From the NCBI RefSeq assembly GCF_947179165.1, contig NC_077244.1, positions 15,386,949 to 15,450,948 of the forward strand: a stretch of 64,000 bases of DNA, given 5' to 3'. The notes beneath the pieces were generated by a model, which was given only the letters and a program-made list of their open reading frames with translations, made no database searches and was not told the DNA's origin. The translations under genes and the position numbers were made by a program. Origin of the DNA: Solanum dulcamara. Its lineage: Eukaryota; Streptophyta; Magnoliopsida; Solanales; Solanaceae. How positions within the stretch are numbered: the stretch's first letter is position 1; every line of letters begins with the position of its first letter. Shown here in pieces: positions 32,758 to 45,316 of this stretch.

Positions 32758-34162
32758 TGTCATGACCCGATTTCTAAGGTCATGATGATATCTACTATGA
32801 CCCACCAGTAGGCAAGCCGACCCATATCCCAGAATTGTGAGTAAAGAGATGTCAGGGTAGAACATAACTAAACGAAGGAAGCTAAAAAAATATATACAAA
32901 TCAAAAGATCCCTCCCAGAACCTGGAAGTCATATGTACAGAGCTACTACAAAAAAGTTTAATCCCAAAAGTGGACCACAGAAAAGGATTGTCTCAAAAAG
33001 CAAAAGACAGGAAAAATATATGTACAGAGGGAGATGGGTAAATCCAGGACACTATGTGCTTACCCTTACCTCCAATTAAGACAGCAGTTGGCTCGAATCA
33101 ATGTCGATATCTAGTACTCGGGCATGCATCACGAAAACAGATACAGAGTGTAGTATGTGTACCCAAACAATAGGTACCTAGTAGGTATCATAGGACGACT
33201 AAGCAAGATAAGCAAAACTAAACTGAACTGCGAGAAAATAATCACAATCAAAGACAGGACAAGAAGTAAATGTAGGTATGTACACAAGCATACTCAATGC
33301 AGAAAGAAAGAGAAACCAGCTAGATCCGCCGGGCTCCTATAAACCCAATGGGTACGCTTGTGCACAAGTCTAAATGTAGCAACCTGAACGGACTCCCATA
33401 AGCTCGACAGGAACAAGGATATTTGAATTAAAATGAATGGATCTGACAAAGTTCCAATAATGCCACAAATTTTCTAGACTGGAGCCGAACCATACCGAAA
33501 GTCTGAAATTTTAACCCAAAACTAATAGTAGATAAGGACTTGAATTGAAGATTCATCAAAGGATCAGGAACTCGAGCTGAGATTTGATAGAAACTAAGAA
33601 ATTAAAACACGGTGATAGATAAGCGTGGATTTGAAATACGTGTAAGAGAGACAAAAATGGTCCCAAAAGTTTCAAGGCCTAATGGTCCCAAAAGTATGAA
33701 AGTCTATGAAAATCACTAGTCTAAGCCCAGACTAAGGCCAAAAATGCTTCCAAAAATAGACAACAAGCAAGGCACATCACAAGGTATGAATGATCAATAA
33801 TAGCAACTGACATGCTTCGACAACTGAAAAAACTAAAATATTGCCTAAGGCATTGATTTTAGGAATTTAGCATGATCAACCATCAATCACCCCCAAATTC
33901 ATAAAAATCAATATATAATCACTTAATCTTGCTCAATCTAAGGAGAGGAAAGTCGTAGCTTACCTGTAGCTTGACTGCGCGCACTCCCAATCACTTAACC
34001 ATAATTTTTCCATTACATACGGCCTAGGAATCCTGCCACACTATGAAAATTAGAATCATAACATTATCACGGTCGTTTAGACACTAAAATTATCAAAATC
34101 ATAGTTGGATCAATTTTGGAGTAAAAAATGGGAATGTGGGACCCGCTCTGATAATTCCGGCG
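32758..34162 (-). mobile_element. gypsy LTR X, truncated and internally deleted
   Basis: It begins with the LTR end TGTCATGACCCG at 32758. It jumps near 33652 over several hundred bases present in 42072-45096 and stops near GGGACCCGCTCTGATAATTCC, where the orientation of LTR sequence flips to +. Its breakpoint is within about 30 bp of the corresponding breakpoint of LTR Y. Confidence 0.65.
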
Positions 34163-35578
34163 GACTTAGATCCTTGTAGAATGGTATAGCAGGCTAGTTT
34201 CTGGTAGTTAGGCCTTAGCTAGGTAGTAACTTTTCTCTTATGATCAGAATTATCCATAATTCCCTATGATTGTGACTTTTGGGATGCGTCAGCGATACTA
34301 GACTTCATGATCGGCTTGTTTCGATTTTGGTTAAAGCCTTGGGGTTATACCAATTAATTCATTGAGGAGAAGATCTTCAGTAATTATTAGCATCTTGTTG
34401 AAAAGGAGAATATTTGGCACCATTGAGTAAATCATCTGTGAGCATCTAGGTCCCAATCCCGACCTCCATTCTGGAATTTCATATGTGAGCATCTGGGCCC
34501 CTTTCCTAACCTTCGTTCTAAGATTCCATCTGTGAGCATTAGGTCTCAGTCCCGACCTCTATTCTAAAATTCCATCGGAGAGCATCCTGGTCCCACTCCC
34601 AGCCTCTACCTTCTTGTAAGTATGGCAGCATCAAGATTCCAATCCCGGCCTCGACCGTATTGATGGATTATGGTGAGCATCTGGGTCCCATTCCTGACCT
34701 TGTCTATATTGAGAATTTGAGCAAGCATTCGGGTACCAGTATTGGCCTCAGCCCCTAGAGTATTCATGGCTAATCGATTCTTGGTTCGATAATAATATGG
34801 TTCTTAAATTCTTGTTATCGTAGATTCTTAGTTCCTAGTCTTTGTAGTCATAGCTATTTTGTGTACCCGGTGGGCTTATGGGGGTTCATTCACGTTTTTA
34901 AACTTTCACACGAGTGATCCGACTGGTATTATAGGGGCCTAGTTGGGTGAAGTTAGAAGTAGTATTCCTAGTTTGTGTCTTCCTACTCGTATTAATACTT
35001 TACCTTCCTTACCTTAGATGCTTACTATGACTCTTGTTTAGGGTTATTCCTCTTTTTCATTTTGTTTACCTTTCTTGTTCAGTCGGCCTATGATTCCTAC
35101 TGGATGCCTTATTTTTGGTACTCATACTATACTCTGTATCTACTTTCGTGATATAGGACCGAGCACCAAGTACCGTAGATGATATATCGAGCCTACTGCA
35201 GCCACTTTCGGAGACTAGGGTGAATATATGTCGTTCTAAGATCATTTATGTCTCCTTCATCTTGAATGACCCATCTTTTTGTACTTTTGAGACTAGCCGA
35301 TGTTGTATATATTTTTGGTCCACTTTTGGGACTTGTATTCATTTTATTTTGGCAGCAACTCTGTACTAGTGACTTCCAGATTCTGGAAGGGATTCAGTCT
35401 TTTGTATTTTGTATATATTTATCTAGTTTCTCCTTATTTTGATTTTTGTTTGGTTCTCTTGGTTCTGTTTAGTATTTCTCCCTTATACCCATTACTTGCA
35501 GTTTTGGGTTATGAGTTTGGCTTACCTATCAAGGGTTATGGTAGGTGCCATCATGACCTGAGAAATCATATCGTGACA
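34163..35578 (+). mobile_element. gypsy LTR 3' portion on + strand
   Basis: This is the 3' part of an LTR of the same superfamily, running into TATCGTGACA at 35578. It sits between minus-strand LTR pieces on both sides, so it is inverted relative to its neighbours. It contains several direct repeats of the type GTGAGCATCTGGGTCCCAATCC (34430-34730, at least five imperfect units of 60-80 bp). Confidence 0.65.
34430..34740 (+). repeat. Imperfect 60-80-bp direct repeats in LTR
   Basis: The phrase GTGAGCATCTGGG/TCCCA-TCC-GACCTC recurs at about 34437, 34485, 34530, 34577, 34625, 34674 and 34722 with variation. It corresponds to the repeated 'GGACTTGAACC' phrases on the opposite strand of other LTR copies (for example 8280-8480, 42830-43020). 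Confidence 0.65.
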
Positions 35579-37643
35579 AATACCAAGGCAAATACTTGAA
35601 CCACGCCCCGTGGAGTGAATTGGGGACTTAAACCACGAATAAAGGTGAATCGACTAGGAATAAGATTAGCGTCCAATCGAGAATCTCGGGGTGTACCCCT
35701 AATCCGAGTGCGATCAACAAATCACTCCAGCCTGAACCATATCCAACCAAAATCGATGAGTAGCTTCCAAAATCTAGAATAAAGAAATTGTGAACCGATG
35801 AAATGATGGAATTATGGATAAGAGGTTCCAAGAGTGGTGTTACGTCCTAGATAAGGCCACACTATCAGACACAAGTATTCTATACTATTATATAGGGAGC
35901 TAAGTCGTCCATAGTGTGATCGGAGAGGTTCAGGGCATAACGGCTCCAAAAGTATGCGAGTCTATGGCAATCACTAGTCTAAGCCAAGACTAAGGCCAAA
36001 CATGCTTCCAACAATAAACAACAAGCCATAAAAAAAACCACAAGGTATGAATGATCAATAATAGCAACCGACATGCTTTGAAGCCCCCAAAACCCCTAAG
36101 TATAGTCTAAGACACGGATTCTAGAAATTTAGCATGCTCAACCACTGATCAGTCCAAATTCGTACAAATAAATATAGAATCACTTAATCATGCTCAATCT
36201 AAGGAGAGGGAAGCCATAGCCTACCATTAGGCTGACCGTGTGCGTTACAAATCACGTAGTCGAAGCTTTTCTCTTCCGTACGGCCTCAGAACGCTGCCAC
36301 ACTATCAAAAATAGAATCGCAATATTATTATGGTCATTTAGACATTAAAATTATCAAAATTGGAATGAGCCAATTTCGGAGTCAAAAATGAGAATTTGGG
36401 ATCCGCTCTGGTAATCCTAGATTTGACTTCATGAAAAGGTTCAAATTACCTCCCCGAACTTGTGTTCCAAAATAGAACAAAAGTTTGGGCTCAAAATAGC
36501 GGGAAAACAAGACATGCAATTAAACCACCATAAAAGAACTAGGATAGTCGCTATTTACAGAAATATACTTCCAACAATGCTTCTATGACTCTTTCTGATC
36601 ACTAAGACACGTAGACACAACTTTACAAAATCCACAGGACTTGAAATCAACCAATTGGAGCTGTTTTGAGAGAGAGAACACTAATTAAAAATGGGAATTT
36701 AGGGTTGATCGATGTTTGGTTTTAATTTGAAAGACCAGAACAAACTCTTTATCGCGATCATGAGAGAGTTACATTTGTGACACTTTGGACAAATTATCAT
36801 CAGGATCGCAGTGGTCAAACCTCACGATCGCGATGACCAACCAGGTTAACCCCATTAGAGAAATCATCACTATCGCAGTAAAGGACCTCGCGATTGCGAT
36901 GCCTTAGTAGGGTGACCCTCCACGATCGAAGAGGTCTCATTGAGAACGCGATGAAGGAAACCAATAGTACGAGTAAAGTGTTGCAACAACACTTTTACCC
37001 AAGATCAAAATCTCCGATGGGGTGTTCGGAATTCATTCGGAATCTTGTGCACGCAAATAAGTTATTCTACCGCACTAAATTCGATGTACAGTAAAAATTT
37101 ACATATGAAGTTATTTTGATAAAAAGTGGGTCCCACACCCAAATGTTATTTTTAGCTAAATTCCACAATGAGCCTCGAGATTAGACTGGAAGCTTCGAGA
37201 AGTGAACGAAAGGTCATTCTAGACCAAACTCGACATTCTCGAACTAACTGCACAACAAAATTTTTATCTGAGTGCATTTTCCAAGAATGTTCACTGTAGT
37301 CAAACTGAGGCAAAATTTCAGAGACTAAAACACAAATGGTCTAAACTCACAATGAAAGCCTTAGTACTCCTACTGACCATGCTACTAGCCTAATTTTACC
37401 ATTTCAAAGTTGATGGAACTGTCAGAATTTTGTTCTGGGTCCGCTTACCTGATGTTATGACCAAAATCAACTTTTTAAGCTTCAAAGGCTCCAAAATAGG
37501 AAAACAAGCCTAAAACTCAAACAAACGACCAAGTAACCGAACAGTCAGTACCAGCAAGTCATAAATTACTTAGGGTCTCTATAGGAATGCTCTAAATGAT
37601 GAAATGAATAATTAACTGAAAAATAACCTAGAGGGTCATTACA
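35579..37643 (-). mobile_element. gypsy 3' LTR, truncated at its end
   Basis: On the minus strand it starts TGTAATGACCC at 37643, directly after pol, and runs to 35579. There it lacks about 900 bp of LTR end compared with the 5' LTR at 42072-45096. A CGATCGCGA-type word cluster lies at 36745-36930. The site equivalent to the LARD target (GTTAT, 37453-37457) is empty. Confidence 0.75.
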
Positions 37644-37719
37644 ACATCCACTACTAAAAGAACTTTCCTTTACAAAAGTAAGAGTCAAGAAATACCTAAT
37701 GGCTCAAATAAGATGGGGA

Positions 37720-38990
37720 ACTGCTCCCGCATATCCAACTCGGTCTCCCAGGTAGCTTTCTCGACTAGACAGTGCCTCCAACGGACCTTAACCACAGGAA
37801 TGACTCTGAATCGCACCTCACATCTCTGTCTATGATAGGAATTGGATCCTCACTACAAGCTAGATGTTTATCCAACTCGAGTGCATCACACTGTACCACA
37901 TGAGACGTATCTAGAACATACTAATGCAACATAGAGACATGGAAAACTGGATGGATAGCTGAGAAGGACGGAGGCAAAGCTAACTCATAGCCAACCTCAC
38001 CAATTGTCCTAAAAATCTCAAAATGGCTAAAATATAAAGGCTAAGCTTGACCAACCTCCTAAATCTCACTACGCCCTTCAAGGGAGATACACAGAGGAAT
38101 AATCTGTCACCAACGACAAGTCTCAATGGCCAATGCCTACGATCTGCATAACTTTGGTGTCTACTTTAAGTTGTCTTGAGCCTATCCTGAATCACCCTCA
38201 CGGGATCTATGGCCTCCTACATCAAGTTTTTATCATGCAGCCTGGGCTCCATAGAGTCAAACCAACCAACAGAGAGTGACAATGCCTACCATACAAGGCC
38301 TCGAATAGGGCCATCTAAATACTAGATTGGTAGTTTTTGTTTACATAAACTCCGCCGAAGGCAAAAATTGGTCCCACTGACCTCTGAAATCCATAACACA
38401 GGCCCACAACGTATCCTTAAGAACCTGAATAGTGTGCTCTGACTGACCATCAATATGCGGGTTAAAAGTTATGCTAAGGTCGATATGAGTGCCCAACTCA
38501 ACCTGAAAGGTCTTCTGAAAGCTAGATGCAAACTATGAGCCTCGGTATCAAATAATAAAAATAGGCACCCCATGAAGATGAACCACCTGTCAAATGTACA
38601 TAACGGCCAACCTCTCAGCACTGTAGGAAGTATGAACAGGGAAGAAATGTGTTGACTTGGTCAATCGATCAATGATGACCCAAATACTATCGATACATCT
38701 AGAAAAGTGAAGCAACCCTATAATGAATTCTATGGTCATACGCCCCTATTTCCACTCAGGAATGCGTAACCTCTAAAACTTACCACCAGGCCTCAAATGC
38801 TCGCCTTCACCTGCTGGCAACTTAAACAATGAGTCACATAGTCTGCAATGTCTCTCCTTATGTCGCTCTACCGGTAATGCTGCCTTAATTCACGATACAT
38901 CTTAGTGGTTCCCTGATGGATAGAGTATTTGGAATCATGAGCCTCACTAAGGATCAGTTGGATCAAATCCCCAAATCATAATACACATAG
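37720..38990 (-). pseudogene. gypsy integrase and chromodomain, broken
   Basis: Reading down the minus strand, the core shows DSIWVIIDRLTKSTHF (first catalytic Asp) near 38690-38640. A VHLHGVPIFII stretch follows, where the second Asp is lost. FNPHIDGQSEHTIQVLKDTL then carries the region of the catalytic Glu. The C-terminal GEVGYELALPPSFSAIHPVFHVSML lies near 38010-37930. The chromodomain-like VKVRWRHCLVEKATWE, then REQFP, ends near 37720. Multiple stops break the frame. Confidence 0.8.
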
Positions 38991-38999
38991 ACGCCCACC

Positions 39000-40030
39000 A
39001 ATCCTCAATACCCTATCGAATCTAAGATAGCCTAACTATCGTCACCTCTCAAAACCCAATCTCGAAGAGCAAGCAAATCCTCCTCTTCAAACTGATGAGT
39101 GTAAATCCAATCTAATAGGGATGACTAAACTCCCATATAAGCTAGAACACACTTGGAATCTGAAATATCAAGTCAAATCATCCTTTTGGCTAAGTACTAG
39201 ATGTCCAAAACCAAAGGTCACTCCGCCGTAGAAAGGAACGCTAGAGTACCCATACTCATTGCCTTCTTACTCAAAGGGACATCCTAGGGAGTCAACCGAG
39301 TTAAAGGTGCCACTATAGTGGAAAAGCCCTCAGCAAAACGCCTGTAGTACCCTGCCAATACGATGAAGCTACGAATCTCAATCACAAAAGTAGGTCTGGC
39401 CTAATCATGAATAGACTCAATCTTTGTCGAATCTACCATAGTGCTATTCTTGGAGACAACATTCCCTAAGAATGCTATAAACTTAAGGCAAAACGCGTAC
39501 TTCAAGAACTTGGCATAAAGACGCTGATCTATCAAAATCTAGAGCACTATCCTCAAATGTTACTCGTTCTCAATCTGGATCCGCGAGTATCTCAATATAT
39601 CATAGATGAATACTATGAAAAAGGAGTCTAGATATAGCATGAGTAGACGAGTCATCAAGTCCATGGAGGTGGAAGGGGCATTAGCCAACACAAAAGACAT
39701 AACTAGGAACTCGTAATGGTTGTAACGAGTCTTACATGCGGTCTTAAGGATATCTGTTGCCCTAATCCTCAACTGATGGCAATGGATCTCAAATCAATCT
39801 TTGAAAATACCACGACAGCCTGAAGATTGTCAAATAATTCATTAATATAAGGCATGGGGTAGCGGTTCTTCATTGTCACCTTGTTCAACGGCTTGTAATC
39901 AGTACACATCAACATAGTACCATCCTTTTTCTTCACAAACTAGATTGGATTACCCCAAGTCGATACACTAGGTAGAATGAATCCCTTACCTAGGAGATCC
40001 TGAAGCTGAACACTAAGATCGTTGAGCTAT
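39000..40030 (-). pseudogene. gypsy reverse transcriptase/RNase H, broken
   Basis: The minus strand shows [37 protein letters not shown], then [27 protein letters not shown] (39772-39640) and [11 protein letters not shown] near 39600. The catalytic FIDD motif reads FIYD, so one aspartate is lost. RNase H follows down to about 39000 in poor condition. The enzyme would copy element RNA into DNA. Confidence 0.85.
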
Positions 40031-40560
40031 ACAGAGGTCATACAATATGTTAGGATGGAAATAAGAGGAGTACTCGGCTCTAAATCAATAACAAAGTCAA
40101 TTTCATGATCTAGATAAAGACAAGCAGGCCGATAGGAAAAACATTTGCATACTCTCAGACTATAGGGGCTGAATAAACCGTAAGGCCCTCCCTACTAGCA
40201 TCTCTAACATAAGCTAAATAATCCAAACACTTGCTAGCGAATAACCTCTGAGCCCAAATGAAAGAAATCACCCCACCCTGTGTGTGACTACAAGAGCCCT
40301 ACCATACCACCAGTGGGATACCAAGCATGGCTAAGGCAGCAATCTTGGCATGGCAATCCAAGACTTCTCGGTGAAAGGTAGCTAGTCCTTATCTAAAATC
40401 ATGTTGAAATCTAACATATCAAGTAAAATAAGATTATCCCGGGTGTCCTGCCCCTGAATAGTCACCACATAGGATCTGAAAACTTGATCCACTACTAACA
40501 AATCACTTACCAGGGTTGAAACACGTAATGTCTCTTATAAGGGATTTGGAATCACACTCA
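40030..40560 (-). pseudogene. gypsy protease region, broken
   Basis: The minus strand contains a DTRDNLILLDMLDFNMILD block near 40460-40380, matching the LIxLDMLDFDVILGMDWL segment downstream of the protease active site. It is followed by the linker toward RT (HEIDFVIDLEPSTPLIS near 40110-40060). Confidence 0.65.
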
Positions 40561-40574
40561 ATCGAGGGGTGCAA

Positions 40575-40575
40575 T

Positions 40576-40617
<42 letters not shown>
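40575..40617. repeat. (CA)n(TA)n microsatellite
   Basis: About 6 CA units are followed by about 15 TA units between the gag and protease remnants. The array is long enough to be polymorphic. Confidence 0.9.
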
Positions 40618-40619
<2 letters not shown>

Positions 40620-40620
<1 letters not shown>

Positions 40621-41868
40621 TAAATGGGTCTTGGATCAAATAAAGCTAAGGAAGTTAAAAGAATCATACCTATAATCACATCGTTTGATACCTCAGACTC
40701 TACTCTAGCTAAAGTTGCGTAGAAGTGGCCCTGGGCGCCTCTACCTCACACATTGACTCAACCACTTATCCTTACGTCTCTACCTCGCACATTGACTAAG
40801 CATAAAGTAAAACCTTGAACAGACGACTAGACAGACCCTATTAGAACCTCTAGATAGACTTATCATATAATTCCCAAGGCATTAAATGAGGCCCACCGTG
40901 GCTATTATCCTGTCTGGCGTTCTTATTATAGACCCATTAGGCCTCGCAATAAAGTTTCTTAAGTGTGTAGGCATGTTATACCATATCTAGAAAGGAGCGG
41001 CCCACTGAATCCCAGAATTGAGTCTCAATCTACAACTAAAGGCTCAACCCTCGAACAAAGCACCAAACTCTCTCCTCCTTTGTAAGTAAGATCTTACTGG
41101 CATGCCGGGAGAGCTTGTGGAATCTAGCCTCATACTCTAACATAGTCATGGATCTCTTCTCCAATTGTGAGAACTAATCTCGAAGCGGCTCTCTGACGCT
41201 CCTGGAATAAACCTGGCCAAAAAATCCTTAGAAAACTCTGTCCATGATACCAGTAGAGACCCAGTCAACCTAGTCTCTAAATATGAATGCCACCATTGTT
41301 TGGCAGGACCATATAGCTAAAATGCACTAAAGCCGGCTCCTCGCGACTTCACTTATCTTAAAGTCTGAAGTCGCTCACAGCAAGTAAGAAGGAACTCATA
41401 GGCATCCTACCCAACAATACCAGAAAAGATTGGTGGTGATAATCTGAGAAACACCTCGAGTATCTTATGCTCATGCAATGTCATGACACCCTCTAAATCA
41501 TTTGGATAGGCAGTGGTAGGTGTCGGTGGTGAATGAACTCCTGGTGCAGCTGGCCCTGCGGTGCTAGAGAACCTGGATATAGGGCCTACAACATACCTCG
41601 TATTGCTGCCAATATCAGGGCGAACATAGCCTGCAGGTTTGGAGTCAAAATTGGTGCGGGCGATGGCTGGGATAGTCCTAGGCCCACTGAATAGTGATAT
41701 CCTAAAGCTACTTATAGCTCCACCTCCTGCACTAAAGTGTGCTGCCTATCATAGGCTAGGGTTGTAGCCCTAGCACAACTTCGGGGTCAGCCTCTATGCC
41801 TGGTTAGGGCTATATCTACAAGTACGAAATCATTGTTCCCAGACGCTCTACCACGCATTTTAGCCATC
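40620..41868 (-). pseudogene. gypsy gag, broken
   Basis: The start ATG is at 41868 on the minus strand (MAKMRGRASGNN). An ALGYHYSVGLGLSQPSPAPIL segment lies near 41700-41650, with the capsid region further down. The ORF is interrupted many times, and I could not place the zinc knuckle. Gag would form the virus-like particle. Confidence 0.65.
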
Positions 41869-42056
41869 CTATACAAAAGTAGAACAAGTAAGATTTCATG
41901 AAACTAATAAGACTCACACTGCACAAAAGTGATATAAAAGAGAAAAAGTTCTTAAAGACATCCTGTAGCCTCTCGAAGATAAGTTACATACGTTTATGTA
42001 CCAATCCACAGGAGTTTACTAGACATTAACTCTATACAAGTGAGACTGGTGAACCT

Positions 42057-42071
42057 TCTCTTTCACCAACG
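42057..42071 (-). promoter_or_regulatory. Primer binding site, degenerate
   Basis: Minus strand GTTGGTGAAAGAG follows the GTGACAC end of the 5' LTR. It retains TTGGT and AGAG of the initiator-Met site TTGGTATCAGAG. Confidence 0.5.
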
Positions 42072-42277
42072 TGTCACCACCCGATTCCTCAATTCATGAT
42101 GACACCTACCATAACTCACTAGTAGGCACATGTACAGAGCTACTAAAAAAGGAGTACAAGTCCTAAATGTGGACCACAGAAACAAGATTGTGTCAAAAAG
42201 CAAAAAACAAAGATGGAAGGGCAGAGGCCTTTGGTGTCCCCTCTAGTCAAGAATTGGGGCCTCACAATCACTAGGCA

Positions 42278-42347
<70 letters not shown>

Positions 42348-45096
42348 TACAGAAGGAGATGAGTAACTCAGGACGTTCGCCCCTAGATATGAGGTCAATG
42401 TTGATAGATGGTGCTCAGACCTACATCACGAAAAATAATGCAGAGTGTAGTATGAGTACCAAAACAACAAGTACCCAGTAGGCATCATAGGCTGACTAAG
42501 CAAGAAAAGCAAAAGTAATAGGAAAGTCTAACTAGGATGCACACGAGTGTACTAACACACAAAGAAAGAGAGAATAACTAACTAAATTCGATGGGGCTCC
42601 CATAAACTAGCGCGTACACTCGTGTGCAAGTTAAAAGTAAAACCCAAGCAGACTCCTATAAGTTCAAAAGGATCCAGGAAAAATTAAGGCTACGAGATAG
42701 GAGAATCCGATAAAATTTCCAAGACTTCCACAACTTTCTATGGACTTGAACAGAACCAATACGGATGCTTGAAGCTTTATCCAAAATTTATAGGAGTTAA
42801 GCACTTGAACCGAAATAAAGATGAAGGAATCAAGGACTTAAACCAATGATAATGATAATTGTGGACTTGAACTACTTATAAGTATGACCAAGGACTTGAA
42901 CCAAGATATAAGGAGCAGCGTACTTGAACCACGACTACAAATGGCGGTGGACTTGACTTGAACCACCACATAAGAAAGCCAAGACTTGAACCAAACTTAT
43001 AATACCAAGGTAAGGACTTGAACAACACTGGTGGACTGAATTAGGGACTTAAACCATGAATAAAAGAGAATCAGATAGGAATAGGAACAACGGCCAATCG
43101 AGCATCTCGGGGTGTACCCCTTATCTAAGTGTCATCAACAAATCACTCTAGCCTGAACCATATCCAAATAGAATCGATGAATTGCTTCCAAAACCAAGAA
43201 TCAAAGTAATTCAAAACTAACAACATAAGAGAATTATAGATAGGAGGTTCCAACAGTGGTGTTACTACCTATCTAAGTCCCAAACTATCAGACTCAAGTA
43301 TTCTATATTTATTTATAGGGAGCTAAGGCGTCAGAAGTGACGTCAGAGAGTTTCAAGGCCTAACGGTCCCAAAAGTATGCAAGTCTATGATAATCACTAG
43401 TCTAAGTCTAGATTAAGGCCAAACATGTTTTCAACAATAAACAACAAGACATACAAAGGCACACAACAAGGTATGAATGATCAATAAAAGCAATTGACAT
43501 GCTTGGACAATCGAAAATTTCAAAATATAGCCTAAGGCATGGATTCTAGGAATTTAGCATTATCAACCATCGATCACCTCCAAATTCATACAATTTAGTA
43601 TACAGTAACTTAATTATGCTTAATGTAAGGAGAGGAAAGTCGTAGCCTACCTCTAGCTTGATCACACGCGCTCCAAATCAGTTAGATGGAATTTTTCCAC
43701 TTCGTACAACCTAGAAATTTTGCCACACTATCAAAAATAGAATCATAACATTATTACGGTCGTTTACGTATTAAAATTATTAAATCATAGATGGATCAAT
43801 TCTGAAGTAAAAAATGGGAATGTGGGATCCGCTCTGGTAATTATGGAATCGACTCCATGAAAAGGTTCAAATTACCTTCTCAAATTTGTGTTCCAAAATG
43901 AAACACAATGCGGGGCTCAGAATAGCAGGAAAATACAACATGCAATAATTCGCCATTAAAACCACCATAAGAAGAACTAGGACAGTAGCTATATATTGCA
44001 ATATACCTCTAACGGTGCCTCTATGACACTTTTCAATTACTAACCCACGTAGACACAAATTTCCCGAATCCACAGGTCATGTAATCACCCAATTTGGAGT
44101 TATATCGAGAGAGAAAACACTAACTGAAAATGGGAAATGAGGGTTGATCTGGCCTTAATTTAAAAGACCAGACCAAACTGTTCATCACGATCGTGGGGGA
44201 GAGTGTTGCATTCACGACACCCTAGAAAAATAGCCATCATGATCGCAATGGTAAAACCTCTCAATCGCGATGACCAACCTAGTCAACCCCATCAGAGGAC
44301 TCATCACGATCGCGATCAAGAGCCTCGCAATCGTGATGCCTTAGTTGGGTGGCCCTCCGCAATCGCAAAGGTCTTATCAGGAATGCGATGAAGGAAACCA
44401 CTGGCACCAGGAAAGTGTTGCAACATTATTTTTGGCCAAGTTCAAAATGTCAGATAGGGTGCTTGGGATTTGTTCAAACTCTCGTGTGCACAAACGAGAT
44501 ATGCTACCCCAAAAAAATTGATGTTTAAGACTCAATGGAGAAATTGAAATTTCCATATAAGGTCATTTTCATGAGAAGTGGGTCCACACCCACATGTTAT
44601 TTTATCCAAATTCTACAATGGGCCTCAAAATTAGATTGGAAGCCTCAGAAAGAAAAGAAAAGGTCGTTCTTGACCAAACTTAACATTCTAGAACTAACCG
44701 AACTGATGGAATTTTTTTCTAAGTGTGTTTTCCAAGAATGTTGATCGAAGTAAAACTTAGGCCAAATTTCAAAGGATAAAATGCAAAATGGTCCAAACTT
44801 GCACTGAAAGCTTCGGTACTCATACCGACTATGCTACTAGTCTAATTTGGCCATTTTGGAACTAATAGAACCATCCGAATTCCATTCTGCAGTCACTTAC
44901 CTGATGTTATAACAAAATTAACCTTTCAAGCTTCAAAATCTCCAATATAGGGAAATAGGCCTAAAACCCAAATGAGCAATCAGGCAAGCGAATAGTCAGT
45001 GTCAATTAGTCATAAATGACTTCGGGTCATTATAAGAATGCTCTAAACAATAAAATGAATGCATTAACTCAAAAAATAATATGTACGGTCATTACA
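42072..45096 (-). mobile_element. gypsy 5' LTR (LTR B)
   Basis: This 3025-bp LTR starts TGTAATGACCGT (45096) and ends GGGTGGTGACA (42072). It is the most complete copy of the family here and the paralog of LTR A. It contains a compound microsatellite (42282-42347) absent from other copies, the GGACTTGAACC phrase repeats (42720-43050) and the CGATCGCGA word cluster (44180-44390). Its GTTAT at 44906-44910 is the empty counterpart of the LARD target in LTR A. Confidence 0.8.
42282..42347. repeat. Compound (CT)n(AT)n(AC)n microsatellite
   Basis: CT units at 42282-42308, AT units at 42309-42336 and AC units at 42337-42347 lie inside LTR B. Roughly 90 bp just before it (42190-42280) are also absent from the other LTR copies. 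The minus-strand open frame here, with IYIY and ERER runs, is simply this array translated. Confidence 0.9.
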
Positions 45097-45316
45097 TTTG
45101 TATTTTTGGATTTATTAAGAGAAATGATACATTTGACCAAAAGTAAACTGCAAGGACAATTTATATGAAAAGTATAAGAAGGATTAAATGCAATTTTTTT
45201 TTCGAAATTAGAAGGATAAATTTCTTATGTTTCATTAAAAGTAATAGGAAGAATACCACATATGAAACTCGAATGTGTTAGCTGTTAAAATAATTTTTTG
45301 AGTCACCTTTATCTTT
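45097..45316. other. Spacer, paralog of 23307-23517
   Basis: It begins TTTGTATTTTTGGATT, as in copy A. I see no gene. Confidence 0.6.

Larger units (their letters stand above)
37644..42071 (-). mobile_element. Tekay-type gypsy internal region (gag-pol, decayed)
   Basis: This is the interior of the minus-strand element bounded by LTRs 35579-37643 and 42072-45096. In transcription order it holds a leader (42071-41870), gag (41868 to about 40620), protease (about 40560-40030), RT-RNase H (about 40020-39000), integrase (about 38990-37920) and chromodomain (about 37810-37720). Every domain has stops and shifts, so nothing here can be translated in full. Confidence 0.8.

Noticed and set aside
42143..42346. 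Minus-strand frame with IYIYIY and ERERER runs
   Set aside because: It is translation of the CT/AT/AC microsatellite, not a protein.
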